In this document: positions 43,061-52,258 of the stretch, piece after piece | How positions within the stretch are numbered: the stretch's first letter is position 1 | Layout of the letters: each line of letters begins with the position of its first letter | NCBI GenBank assembly: GCA_002452405.1 | Contig: DKFP01000004.1 | Location: forward strand, 62,001 to 126,000 | DNA: 64,000 nt | Direction of reading: 5' to 3' | Origin: Deferribacteraceae bacterium UBA6793 | GTDB taxonomy: Bacteria > Chrysiogenota > Deferribacteres > Deferribacterales > Geovibrionaceae | Notes under the pieces: model-generated | Seen by the model: the letters and a program-made list of their open reading frames with translations, nothing else | What the model was told of the DNA's origin: nothing | Database searches by the model: none | Made by a program: the position numbers and the translations under genes

Positions 43061-44430
43061 TAAGCCTTTCCGTCGGCGGGCTTGAATTTTTCCAGCCCGT
43101 ACACTTTTATTTTTCGGTGCAGATAAGTCCGTTCTATCTCAAGTATCTTCGCGGACTGGCTTATGTTCCAGTCGTTTGCCTGAAGAGTCTGAAGGATATA
43201 CTGTTTTTCGAAACCTTCCTTTGCGTTGCGCAAAGCCGCTCCGTTTTCGGATTCATATTTACCCTCTTCCAGAGCACGCAGAAAGTCAGGTGCGTCTTCA
43301 ACGTCCATAGTTTCGTGTTCAGAGAGAACAACCATCCGCTCTATCAGATTTTTAAGCTGACGGACGTTCCCAGGCCAGTCAAATGCCATAAACAGTTCCA
43401 TAAGCTGAAGGCTTACTTTTTTGAGGTCGAGTCCGTTGAGTGAACAGGCCTCACGGATGAAGTGCTGCATCAGTATCGGCACATCCTCTTTTCGTTCGCG
43501 CAGCGGCGGAACTGTAAGCGGAACCACGTTAATTCTGTAATAGAGGTCTTCGCGGAAATTTCCTACCTCTATTTCGTCTTCAAGGTTTTTGTTGGTGGCT
43601 GTGATAAGTCTGAAATCCGAATTTACAGGTGTGTTGCCACCGACACGTGTAAAGCTGTTATTTTCCAGCACGCGCAGCAATTTTGCCTGTGCGGGCATAG
43701 ACATGTCCCCTATTTCGTCAAGGAACACGGTACCGTTGTCCGCCTCTTCAAATTTGCCTGTCTTTTGGGAAACAGCGCCGGTGAACGAGCCTTTCTCGTG
43801 TCCGAACATCTCCGTCTCCAGCAGCTCCGATGGAATTGCGGCGCAGTTTATCTCCACAAACGCTTCTTTCGCCCTGCGGCTGAGCATATGGATAAGGCGG
43901 GCGACATGCTCTTTTCCGGTGCCGTTTTCGCCGTTTATCATCACCCATGCGTTTGTGGGGGCAATTTTCTCTATCTTCTTTTTAAGTTCGCTTATTGGTC
44001 TGCTGACGCCAAGAATGTCGTATTTCTTTATCAGGTCGCTTCTTGTCTCGCGCAGGTCGTGCATAAGCTGAAATTTATCCGTAAGGTGTTTTACAATAAG
44101 CAGTATACGTTCCAGCGAAAGAGGTTTTTCCAGAAAATCGTAAGCGCCTCTACGGGTAGCCTCCACGGCGTTTTCAATATTTCCGTGTCCGCTGATGATA
44201 ACCACTTCAAGGTTAGGGAAATAGCTTTTTATATCGCGCAGACCGTCTATGCCGTCTTTATCCGGCAGCCAGATATCCAGAAACAATATGTCGTATACAT
44301 GTTTTTTCAGCTGGTCGAATCCGTCTGAAAAAGTAAGGGCAAAATCAGCCGTATATCCTTCATCTTCAAGGATATCCTTAATGGCGGTGCATATTCCTTT
44401 TTCGTCGTCGATAATGAGTATTCTTGCCAT
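43060..44430 (-). CDS. ntrX: NtrX-type sigma-54 response regulator
   Basis: 456 residues. Receiver domain with phosphoacceptor Asp in LFLDIWLPDKDG (about residue 53) and a conserved Lys in FLEKPLSLER; AAA+ domain with Walker A GENGTGKEHVAR near 168, the sigma-54 contact loop GSFTGA (Ser for the usual Ala at the second position), Walker B GTVFLDEIGDM, and a C-terminal Fis-type HTH (WNISQSAKILEIERTYLHRKI). Activates sigma-54 promoters. 3 nt after ntrY. Confidence 0.92.
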   Translation of the reverse strand: MARILIIDDEKGICTAIKDILEDEGYTADFALTFSDGFDQLKKHVYDILFLDIWLPDKDGIDGLRDIKSYFPNLEVVIISGHGNIENAVEATRRGAYDFLEKPLSLERILLIVKHLTDKFQLMHDLRETRSDLIKKYDILGVSRPISELKKKIEKIAPTNAWVMINGENGTGKEHVARLIHMLSRRAKEAFVEINCAAIPSELLETEMFGHEKGSFTGAVSQKTGKFEEADNGTVFLDEIGDMSMPAQAKLLRVLENNSFTRVGGNTPVNSDFRLITATNKNLEDEIEVGNFREDLYYRINVVPLTVPPLRERKEDVPILMQHFIREACSLNGLDLKKVSLQLMELFMAFDWPGNVRQLKNLIERMVVLSEHETMDVEDAPDFLRALEEGKYESENGAALRNAKEGFEKQYILQTLQANDWNISQSAKILEIERTYLHRKIKVYGLEKFKPADGKA

Positions 44431-44433
44431 AGT

Positions 44434-46596
44434 TTAAGCCTTGCGAAACTCCATAAGAAAACGTGTGTATTGTCCGTATTCGCTCTCAACGGTGATGTTG
44501 CCGTTGTGCACCTCTATGATCTTTTTGACTATCGCAAGCCCCAGCCCTGTTCCGTCCGGTTTCTTGCTGAAATACGGAATAAAGACCCTTGTGATATCCT
44601 CCTGCGGGATACCCTCTCCGTTGTCTTTGTAATCAATACGGATCATATCGTCGGTTTCAGATACGTTGACGTTTATTTTACCTTTCTGGTTCATAGCGTC
44701 AATGGAATTATTTATCAGATTGATAAAAACACGTTTCAACTGTTGCTTGTCCCCTATGAATCCTATGTCCGGACAGTTGATGTCTATTTCTACATTCTGG
44801 TTTGATGCGGCATAGAAAGCATGTATCTCGTCAAAAAGCCCTTTCAGGCTGAACTGCACCATTTTAAGCTCCGGCAGGCGGGCAAACATATTGAACTCAT
44901 TAACCATACTCTGGAGACTTTCCACCTCGGCAACAATAGTGTCCATACTGGTCATAATGGTTTCCCTATCGCTCTCGCCCATTGACGCTTTTCTTTTTAT
45001 CCTTTCGGCAGTGAGCTTTATGGGTGTCAGGGGGTTTTTTATCTCATGGGCAATACGGGTGGCTATCTCTTTCCATATGCCTACTCGCTGGAAGTTCAGC
45101 AGGTCTGTTATGTCGTCAAGAACTATAACAAGGTTGTCAACCTCGCCTTCCTGGCTGAAAATCTTCGTTATGGTGGCTGTCATGGTGCGCAGCTCGCCTT
45201 TAAGCAGTATCTCAATCTGAAACTGCGTCTCCCGCTCCTCTGCATCTATGAATGAAGCTGCGGGGGTTAGCACGGACGAAAGGAAAGCCTCGTTTGCATA
45301 CTCTATGACGGTTTCCGCATAATCGTTCTTTTTCAGCAGCTCAAAGCTATGGGTATAAAGGAAAATTGCCGATTTAACATTTTTGAAGATTGAGTCGATG
45401 TACTGATTGTCCCTCGTTATCTGGATGAACATTTCCGACAGTTTTTCGTTTTTCATGTTCAGTTCGGTGTTGTGCGCGTTCAGCCGTTTTATCATGGAGT
45501 TAAACGACCGAGCCAAATACGCCAGCTCGTCGTTGCCCTGAACATCAACCTCAACGTCCAGATTACCTTTTGAAACGGCAGCGGAAGCTGACGCAAGGTT
45601 TTCTATGGGTCTGGTTATGCTCTTGGCATACACAAGGCTGCCCCAGATAGCCGCGAATACGACAAGCAGGGTCATAAGCATCGTGAGCGCTTTGAACGAG
45701 TTTTTAACGGGATTCGCAAAGTGTTCAGTCTGTCTGTATGTATTATACGATTTCAGGATGTTTGTAACGTCGGAAGCCTCGTTTTTTGGTACTTTTTTGT
45801 ACACAACAACAGCTCCGATGATCCTGTTCGGGTTTTTACTTGAGTATATAGGTCGCCCAACCCAGTATATCTGATTATCCTTGTCCATAGCGTAACGGGC
45901 GATAAGTTCTTTATTGAGAATACGTTTTACAATTGCCGTATCCACAACCTTTCTGGTTCTGTCCTTCTTTTTATGTACGGATAATATCTTTTCGTTGTAG
46001 GCGTTATAAATGGATATTCCGTCTATTCGGTCTTTCTCCATGTATTTATTGATGAATTTATTCATTTTGGTGTTATTGTTCTTATAAACGAAATCGCCAG
46101 AGGAGATGAAACTTGCCAGCAGGTCGCTCTGTTCAATAACATAGTTCTCAAGCTGGGTCTGATATTTCTGCATAAGACTGACAGAGCTCTCAAGAGCTTG
46201 TTGTATCTGGGAATTAAACCATTTATCGATGCTTTTGTTGATGACCTTATTGGAGAATACGAACACTATCACAACAGGAATGACCGCCACTATAATTGAA
46301 AAAGAGACGAGCCTGCCCTGCAATCGGGTGCCGAAGATATTCTTTTTTCTGTCGATATACAACTTTCCGAGGTTGCGGAATATGAGAATACAAACAACTA
46401 TGAGCAGAATGATATTTATGTTTACCAGCAGAAAGATGGATATATTGGAGTACCAGGGGAACTCGTTGTCGAATATCTCCGATGACGCCATAATATTGAA
46501 TATGAGCAGTATTACAAGAATAAAGGCGTAAGTATATTTATTCTTCCAGTTAGCACCACGGGTAACTGAAAATTTAGGGCGAAATCTGAATCTCAT
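44434..46596 (-). CDS. ntrY: NtrY-type sensor histidine kinase
   Basis: 720 residues. Three N-terminal membrane helices (about 23-115), a periplasmic sensor region (about 120-300), a fourth helix (about 305-325), HAMP (SITRPIENLASASAAVSKGNLDVEV), PAS, then HisKA with IAHEIKNPLTPIKLTAERI (about residue 515) and HATPase (NLINNSIDA, DNGEGIP, GTGLGLAIVKKI). Membrane sensor that phosphorylates NtrX; NtrYX systems respond to nitrogen or redox state in other bacteria. Confidence 0.93.
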   Translation of the reverse strand: MRFRFRPKFSVTRGANWKNKYTYAFILVILLIFNIMASSEIFDNEFPWYSNISIFLLVNINIILLIVVCILIFRNLGKLYIDRKKNIFGTRLQGRLVSFSIIVAVIPVVIVFVFSNKVINKSIDKWFNSQIQQALESSVSLMQKYQTQLENYVIEQSDLLASFISSGDFVYKNNNTKMNKFINKYMEKDRIDGISIYNAYNEKILSVHKKKDRTRKVVDTAIVKRILNKELIARYAMDKDNQIYWVGRPIYSSKNPNRIIGAVVVYKKVPKNEASDVTNILKSYNTYRQTEHFANPVKNSFKALTMLMTLLVVFAAIWGSLVYAKSITRPIENLASASAAVSKGNLDVEVDVQGNDELAYLARSFNSMIKRLNAHNTELNMKNEKLSEMFIQITRDNQYIDSIFKNVKSAIFLYTHSFELLKKNDYAETVIEYANEAFLSSVLTPAASFIDAEERETQFQIEILLKGELRTMTATITKIFSQEGEVDNLVIVLDDITDLLNFQRVGIWKEIATRIAHEIKNPLTPIKLTAERIKRKASMGESDRETIMTSMDTIVAEVESLQSMVNEFNMFARLPELKMVQFSLKGLFDEIHAFYAASNQNVEIDINCPDIGFIGDKQQLKRVFINLINNSIDAMNQKGKINVNVSETDDMIRIDYKDNGEGIPQEDITRVFIPYFSKKPDGTGLGLAIVKKIIEVHNGNITVESEYGQYTRFLMEFRKA

Positions 46597-46600
46597 GCTG

Positions 46601-48154
46601 TCAGCCTTCCATTTCTTTTAAGAAAAAATCGTCTTCAGGTTTATCGGATGACGGTTTCAGCTCGGAAGCGTCAAAATGTATTTCGTTAACGGTTTCTTTC
46701 TTCAATTCTTTTTTCTCCTCGACCATCCCGTCGAATATATCGGTGGAATGTTGCGCGTCTATCTCCACATCGGACATATCAAAAGGCTGCGCAGTCTCTC
46801 CGCTGTTCTTGGGTGCGGAATTATCAAAGAAATCATTATCGTTAATGGCAATATTCTGTTCCGGTTCATCATCAAAACCGCTGAAAGCTCCCTGAACTTC
46901 ATTTTTTTCAGGTGAAAAATCAAATGTTTCAAATCCACTGAACGAGGTATCGGCGTTTGATTCTTGCGGTGCAAGCCCGAAATCGTCAGCAATATCAATG
47001 GCGGTATTGACTTTAGAAGGTGTATCCTCGACTGCGAAGCTGTCCAGTGATATCGGTTCATATTCGGTGATTTCGCCTGTTTTTTCAAATGTTTCCAGCT
47101 CTGCCGCAGCGACAGGAACCGGTTCAGGTTCAGGAATGACAATTTTTTCGGACACAGCCTCTTCTTCTTCCACAGGCTTGGTCTCTTTGGAGGGTATCAT
47201 TTTTTTCGCTTCTTCAAGGGCTATGCAACACCCTGTTTTTTTGCATATTTTCTCTATGTCATCGATATCGAGAGTATTTTCAAGATACATTTCGAGTATA
47301 AGCCCTTTAATCCTGTCTCTGTCACCGTTCAGCGATTCCAGATAGAGCAGATGTGTAAACACTGCTTTATCGGCAACAGCTTCTTTGATGCTCATTGACA
47401 TTTTATAAGTGGCCGCAGGAGGCGCAACTGATACTATATCTTCAAATTCCGCCACGTTAAAATTTCTGCTGAAGTAGGTTGTCAGCATTTCCTCGGCGAT
47501 ATAGAAATTTTCCGGATTGCGCTTTATGAAATCTTTCAGAAACGGCATTACAAGCTGTGGCTGGCAGTTTGATTCCAGCAGATATACTACCATGTCGTCA
47601 ACTTCAAAGTCGCTGAGTACGCTGCTTTTAGCGCAGTCTGTAAGGATCTCCGAAAGTTCCTTATGTGAACCAAGGACTGTGAGTTTCCGCATAACTTTTA
47701 TTATCAGCCGCTTATCGTCCAGGTTCCGTTTAGCTATCTCCATCAGTTGAGCGGAACACTCCGCAAATTTTCCTGCTGATCTGTACATGTCTGCCAATTG
47801 AAAAAGATAGCGCATCGCGAGTTTTTCGCGTCCCATTTTTTCATAGACGTCGGCTGCCATCCGATAAAATCTTGGTTTGTCTAATGAGATTATCATCAGC
47901 TTTGAAATTATGCTCAGAGCGTCGTAATACCGCTCGGAAGAGAGAAATCTTTCCGCCAGTTTGATGAGCAGTGATTCGCCCTTTGCCCTGTCCTCAGACA
48001 TAAGATAGATGTTCGCCATCATTCTTATTGCGGACAGACTATCACTGTTTCGGGCGTAATACTCCTCATAGGCGTGGAGGGCTTTTATATATTTCCCTTC
48101 CACATACATATTGTGGGCGTCGAAAATATCCGGCTCTTTTGACCCGAAAAGCAT
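46601..48154 (-). CDS. TPR-like protein with acidic disordered tail
   Basis: 517 residues, no signal peptide or membrane segment. Residues about 10-330 are helical repeats with TPR character (EGKYIKALHAYEEYYARN, EDRAKGESLLIKLAERFL, SSERYYDALSIISKL). From about 330 the protein is strongly acidic and proline-rich, with repeated short aromatic-acidic motifs: FSGFETFDF, FSGFDDEPE, DNDFFDN and a terminal DDFFLKEMEG. These look like docking motifs. It lies 4 nt before ntrY, so it may be part of the same signalling unit. Family not recognised. Confidence 0.65.
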   Translation of the reverse strand: MLFGSKEPDIFDAHNMYVEGKYIKALHAYEEYYARNSDSLSAIRMMANIYLMSEDRAKGESLLIKLAERFLSSERYYDALSIISKLMIISLDKPRFYRMAADVYEKMGREKLAMRYLFQLADMYRSAGKFAECSAQLMEIAKRNLDDKRLIIKVMRKLTVLGSHKELSEILTDCAKSSVLSDFEVDDMVVYLLESNCQPQLVMPFLKDFIKRNPENFYIAEEMLTTYFSRNFNVAEFEDIVSVAPPAATYKMSMSIKEAVADKAVFTHLLYLESLNGDRDRIKGLILEMYLENTLDIDDIEKICKKTGCCIALEEAKKMIPSKETKPVEEEEAVSEKIVIPEPEPVPVAAAELETFEKTGEITEYEPISLDSFAVEDTPSKVNTAIDIADDFGLAPQESNADTSFSGFETFDFSPEKNEVQGAFSGFDDEPEQNIAINDNDFFDNSAPKNSGETAQPFDMSDVEIDAQHSTDIFDGMVEEKKELKKETVNEIHFDASELKPSSDKPEDDFFLKEMEG

Positions 48155-48194
48155 CAGACTTCCTTTTTTATTTTATTTTACCGTAAATTTACGT

Positions 48195-48557
48195 TTATTC
48201 AAAGTATTCCGCAGATTGAACGTCCGTTTCCCAGACCACAACCTTTTCGGTAATTCCGCCGAAAGTTTCTTTCAGTCTGCTGTATATAAACCGTGCGATG
48301 TTTTCGCTTGTAGGGTTATTTTTGACAAAAAATTCAACCTGTTCATTCAGATATTTATGATCTAATTCATCAAGTATCTCTTTAAGTCTTTTTTTAAGCA
48401 CCGTAAAGTCTACAAGCATCTCCGTTTCATTGAGTTTGTCACCTTTAAGATAAGCCTCCACACGCCAGTTGTGCCCGTGCAGGTTTTCGCATTTTCCGTT
48501 ATAATTCCGCAGGTTATGCGCCCCGTTAAATTGTTGTATTACTCTCACTCTGTACAT
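48195..48557 (-). CDS. queD: 6-carboxytetrahydropterin synthase-like
   Basis: 120 residues. Zinc ligands: FNGAHNL (His14) and ENLHGHNW (near residue 27), with the nearby Cys23 as catalytic nucleophile; ELDHKYLN and the NPTSENIARFI stretch carry the catalytic and substrate-binding residues. QueD makes CPH4 for queuosine or other deazapurines; other queuosine genes are not in the window. Shares one base with the upstream pseudouridine synthase gene. Confidence 0.88.
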   Translation of the reverse strand: MYRVRVIQQFNGAHNLRNYNGKCENLHGHNWRVEAYLKGDKLNETEMLVDFTVLKKRLKEILDELDHKYLNEQVEFFVKNNPTSENIARFIYSRLKETFGGITEKVVVWETDVQSAEYFE

Positions 48558-49243
48558 TATAACATCCCCTCAAGGTCTTTTTGTGAAAGCACCCGTATCT
48601 CCCCTGCTTTCAGACCGTCGAGATTAACACGACCGATGCGCACACGTTTAAGACGCTTAACCTGAATATTGAAATGTCTGAACATGTTACGTATTTGTCG
48701 TTTTTTGCCTTCGTGTAGAATGACTCTGTAGCGGCGCTCATCCATCTCTGTTACGATGCAAGGCAGGTAATCAATACCTTCATAGGTTATCCCGCGTTTT
48801 AACTCGTCTATCTGTGGCTGATGCAGGCGTCTCGTAACACTTACGATATACTCTTTCTGTATCTTTTCATCGCTTTTCTGTAATTTTCTGATGAAATCGC
48901 CGTCGTTGCTGAAGATAATCAGCCCTTCGCTGTCATAGTCCAGTCTGCCGGAATATGCGGGTTTTTTCTCAGCAAGTTTCGGGAATATATCAAGCGTTTC
49001 TTTTCCCTGTCCGTCGCCGTAAGCCGTAAGTATCTTAACGGGTTTGTAAAAAGCCCAATAGAAGAAATCTTCGACTCCGACCTTTATGCCGTCAAGCGTA
49101 ACAATGGATGTTCCGTCCACCTGTACCCATGGACCTTCCGCAACGGCACCGTTAACCGTTACACGTCCGTCCGCAACGGCTTTGTCCGCATCCCTTCTCG
49201 AAAGGGACGTATTTTCTGCTAAATATTTGTTAAGTCTTATCAT
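48557..49243 (-). CDS. RsuA/RluB-family pseudouridine synthase
   Basis: 228 residues. N-terminal S4 domain (IRLNKYLAENTSLSRRDADKAVADGRVTVNG), then the catalytic domain with GRLDYDSEGLIIFSNDG, the Asp being the nucleophile near residue 101, and EGKKRQIRNMF near 190. Modifies uridine in rRNA; RluB (23S) is the usual assignment beside scpAB, but RsuA, RluE or RluF cannot be excluded. Overlaps scpB by 4 bp. Confidence 0.9.
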   Translation of the reverse strand: MIRLNKYLAENTSLSRRDADKAVADGRVTVNGAVAEGPWVQVDGTSIVTLDGIKVGVEDFFYWAFYKPVKILTAYGDGQGKETLDIFPKLAEKKPAYSGRLDYDSEGLIIFSNDGDFIRKLQKSDEKIQKEYIVSVTRRLHQPQIDELKRGITYEGIDYLPCIVTEMDERRYRVILHEGKKRQIRNMFRHFNIQVKRLKRVRIGRVNLDGLKAGEIRVLSQKDLEGML

Positions 49244-49758
49244 TGTCTGGATTTAAGTTCCTGCCACTCTCTGAAAGTGGGAAGTTCGGAGATGTCGTTT
49301 ATCCCCATGTATTCAAGGAAAAACTTGGTTGTGCTGTAGAGCAGAGGTTTTCCCGGCACGTCCTTTCTGCCTGTTACTTTAACAAGGTTCTTATCAAGCA
49401 GATAGCGCACGGTACCGGAGGAGTTAACGCCTCTGATCTCGTCTATTTCAAGCCTTGTGATAGGCTGTTTGTAGGCAATTATAGCCGCAGTTTCAAGAGA
49501 CGCGCGGCTGAGAGTCTCTGTTTTTTCACCGAAAAAAGGCTCAAGCTCTGTAAAAAGTTCTTTGTCCGTAACCATCTGGAAACCGCCCGACACCTGACGT
49601 ATCTTAATGCCCAGCGACATTCCGTTAAACTCTTCCATGCAGTCCAGAAGTCTGTTTTCAAGGTTTATTGGATCGAGTATCTTTCTGAAAAATTTATTGT
49701 CCAGAGGCTCGCCCGCCAGAAACAGTGAGCTGTAAAAGATTTTTTTTTCTCTATCCAT
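49240..49758 (-). CDS. scpB: Segregation and condensation protein B
   Basis: 172 residues from the ATG at 49758; the frame is open for 9 more codons into scpA but GGGGG lies just before this ATG. Two winged helices; the C-terminal one is typical (LSRASLETAAIIAYKQPITRLEIDEIRGVNSSGTVRYLLDKNLV). Binds ScpA and SMC in chromosome condensation. Overlaps scpA by 8 bp. Confidence 0.93.
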   Translation of the reverse strand: MDREKKIFYSSLFLAGEPLDNKFFRKILDPINLENRLLDCMEEFNGMSLGIKIRQVSGGFQMVTDKELFTELEPFFGEKTETLSRASLETAAIIAYKQPITRLEIDEIRGVNSSGTVRYLLDKNLVKVTGRKDVPGKPLLYSTTKFFLEYMGINDISELPTFREWQELKSRQ

Positions 49759-50473
49759 TAGCTGCCCCCTGCTCCACCTGTTCAATAACTATCTCGCCGA
49801 AAGTATCAACCTGCATGGCGCGCACTATGGCAAGTCTCATAAGTTCCAGTACAGAGAGGAATGAAATCACTACCTCTCTCTTGCTGGCACATGTTTTTAC
49901 TATATCTGTCCAGAAAAGTTTCTGTTTTTCAAGTATGAGAGCTTTTATTTTCACTATAACATCGGAAACGTCCACGATATCCTTTTCGAATTTCATAGGT
50001 TTTTCCGTATCCCTTTCGAGAGCGCTGAAAAATGCATTCGCAATTCGGTACGGGTCTTCTGTCTGCATGGATTCCCGCTCAATGTAAATTGCGGAGGTGC
50101 GCATCAGATATTTACCGGAATCACTCTCAAGCTCTTTAAGTTTTTGAGCGACGTCTTTGTAGAAAGAATATTCCACAAGTCTCTGCGTAAGAATGAATTT
50201 TTCCTCTTCCGGATCAAGCTCTTCCAGTGGCAGAGATTCCTTTGGCAGAAGCATCCTCGATTTAAGATATATGAGATATGACGCCATGTTGATAAACTCG
50301 GCGGCAATCTCAATATCCATCTTTTCCATCTCCTGCACGGCATCCACAAACTGTCCGGCTATGAAGGCGATGGGGATATCATAAATATTAAGTTCGTTCT
50401 TATATATCAGGTGGATAAGCAGGTCTAAGGGACCTTCAAAGTTATCCAGCCGGACATCGAGCAAATGGCTCAT
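49751..50473 (-). CDS. scpA: Segregation and condensation protein A
   Basis: 240 residues, a kleisin. N-terminal SMC-binding part: NFEGPLDLLIHLIYKNELNIYDIPIAFIAGQFVD; then AAEFINMASYLIYLKSRMLLP near residue 60, and a C-terminal winged helix ending FGEIVIEQ. Bridges SMC heads. Overlaps trpS by 4 bp. Confidence 0.95.
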   Translation of the reverse strand: MSHLLDVRLDNFEGPLDLLIHLIYKNELNIYDIPIAFIAGQFVDAVQEMEKMDIEIAAEFINMASYLIYLKSRMLLPKESLPLEELDPEEEKFILTQRLVEYSFYKDVAQKLKELESDSGKYLMRTSAIYIERESMQTEDPYRIANAFFSALERDTEKPMKFEKDIVDVSDVIVKIKALILEKQKLFWTDIVKTCASKREVVISFLSVLELMRLAIVRAMQVDTFGEIVIEQVEQGAANG

Positions 50474-51450
50474 ATTTTAAGAGCTTTCCTCACTTTATCC
50501 ATCATGCAGGCCGCCTCTTCGTTTGCTCTGTCCTGCATGGGCTTCAGGAACTCATTTATGTCTTTAATTTCGCTTTCAAATTTTCGGCGGCGATCCTGCA
50601 TAGGTTCCAGAAGTTCCTGCATGTGTTTGTAAAGAATCATTTTACATTCCATGCAGCCTATAGCGGCGGATGTGCAGCCTTTAGTTATGTATTCTCTCTC
50701 CTCTTCGGTGGAGAACACTTTATGGTAGTCGAACACAGGGCAGACTTCGGGGTTTCCGGGGTCTTTCAGCCTCTGGCGGTTGGTATCTGTAAGCATCTTC
50801 TTTATCTTGCTCTCGACCTCTTTAAGGTCTTCTGAAAGCATGATCGCGTTGCCGTAGCTTTTGCTCATCTTTCTGCCGTCCAGACCGGGGAGTCTGGGCA
50901 CTTCTGTGAGAACGCCTTTAGGTTCTGTGAAAACCTCGCACTTGTAAAGGTGATGAAACCTGCGGATTATCTCGCGGCTGATTTCTATATGTGGCAGCTG
51001 GTCTTCACCCACAGGAACGTATGTTGCGTTGTACATTATGATATCCGCAGTCATAAGCACGGGATAGCTGAGAAATCCGAGGTTCGACAGGTCTTTATTG
51101 GTCTGTTCCTGTTTTATCTCTTTGTATGTGGGGCATCTTTCAAGCCAGCTCACAGGAGTAAGCATTGAAAGCAGAAGGCTCAACTCTGCATGGTATATGT
51201 TGTGGGACTGAACAAACATGGTGCATTTGTTCGGATCTATACCGACGCTCAACCAGTCGAAAATAAGCTGTCTGCGGTTTTCTATTATATCTTCGGGATC
51301 TTCGTAGTTCGTTGTAAGGGCGTGCCAGTCCGCAACAAAGTAGAAACAGTCGTGTTTCTCCTGAAGGTCGAGCCAGTTTTTAAGCGCGCCGAAATAGTGT
51401 CCTATATGCAGTCTGCCTGTGGGACGCATCCCGCTCAATACTTTTTCCAT
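50470..51450 (-). CDS. trpS: Tryptophanyl-tRNA synthetase
   Basis: 326 residues, class I synthetase. HIGH motif as LHIGHYFGALKNW near residue 16 and KMSKS as GRKMSKSYGNAI near 192. Charges tRNA-Trp. 11 bp after the site-2 protease gene and overlapping scpA, which is unrelated in function; the grouping with scpAB is common in this kind of genome as far as I recall. Confidence 0.96.
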   Translation of the reverse strand: MEKVLSGMRPTGRLHIGHYFGALKNWLDLQEKHDCFYFVADWHALTTNYEDPEDIIENRRQLIFDWLSVGIDPNKCTMFVQSHNIYHAELSLLLSMLTPVSWLERCPTYKEIKQEQTNKDLSNLGFLSYPVLMTADIIMYNATYVPVGEDQLPHIEISREIIRRFHHLYKCEVFTEPKGVLTEVPRLPGLDGRKMSKSYGNAIMLSEDLKEVESKIKKMLTDTNRQRLKDPGNPEVCPVFDYHKVFSTEEEREYITKGCTSAAIGCMECKMILYKHMQELLEPMQDRRRKFESEIKDINEFLKPMQDRANEEAACMMDKVRKALKI

Positions 51451-51461
51451 CTATAAAACCT

Positions 51462-52106
51462 CTAAAGTAGAATATTCATAAAAAAGTTCATCGCGGGCAG
51501 CAGGATATAGTCTATCGCCCGTGTAAGGAACAGCACGAGAATGATTATGAACCCGTAACGTTCAATTGCTGCGAATTTGACAGCTTTGTCATAAGGAAGA
51601 AAATTAGTAACAATCCGCCCTCCGTCCAGAGGGGGAATGGGTATCAGGTTGAATATGAACAGCGCAAGATTTACCGACACGGAAATTTTCAGCATCCCCG
51701 CGAGTGGTACCAGCACTTTCATAAGCACACTGCCTTCCTGCACCTGCACGTTGTAAAGCACGCGCAGAAGGATGGCGGAAGCTATCGCCAGCACAAAGTT
51801 TGACAATGGACCGGCAAACGCAACGATGGCGGGTCCGTATTTCGTTTTGCGGTAAAGGTTGCCGTAGTTCACAGGAACAGGCTTTGCCCAACCGAACAGG
51901 CGGGTTATGATGAGAAAAAGAAGCCCGAAAAGGTCTATGTGGGCTATGGGGTTAAGCGTAAGTCTGCCCGCTCTTTTTGCCGTATCGTCGCCAAGCATGT
52001 ATGCGCTCATGCCGTGTGAGAACTCGTGAACGGTCACCGCAAACATGAACGGAACTATTGCCAGCGCTATAAATCGTAAGTATTCTGCTATATTAAAATC
52101 CATCAT
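51462..52106 (-). CDS. Site-2 protease family (M50) membrane protein
   Basis: 214 residues, about five membrane segments. Zinc motif as TVHEFSHGMSAYMLGD (HExxH, near residue 27) and the third-ligand segment FNLIPIPPLDGGRI near 160. This is the compact M50B group without PDZ domain. Substrate unknown. First gene of a run with trpS and scpAB; AGAGGTG precedes the ATG. Confidence 0.9.
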   Translation of the reverse strand: MMDFNIAEYLRFIALAIVPFMFAVTVHEFSHGMSAYMLGDDTAKRAGRLTLNPIAHIDLFGLLFLIITRLFGWAKPVPVNYGNLYRKTKYGPAIVAFAGPLSNFVLAIASAILLRVLYNVQVQEGSVLMKVLVPLAGMLKISVSVNLALFIFNLIPIPPLDGGRIVTNFLPYDKAVKFAAIERYGFIIILVLFLTRAIDYILLPAMNFFMNILL

Positions 52107-52258
52107 AATTATTTATCACCTCTTACATTTCAAGTCAAAGACTTTACGAATTGAGATATGTTCAATTTTGAGATAATAATTATGCAAATATGCACATTAT
52201 GCTGTTCAAAGTTGAAATTTGTATTATACTTAACGATGCTTACTCTACGTGAGAAGAT
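52107..52258. promoter_or_regulatory. Divergent intergenic region
   Basis: 152 bp, AT-rich, between the M50 protease (-) and the HD-like protein (+). It contains two direct copies of TTGAGATA (52151-52158 and 52168-52175, 17 bp apart) that could be regulator sites. I cannot place promoters with confidence. Confidence 0.3.

Noticed and set aside
52180..52255. Promoter boxes TTGAAA and TATACT before the HD-GYP-like gene
   Set aside because: The spacing between them is wrong for a sigma-70 promoter.
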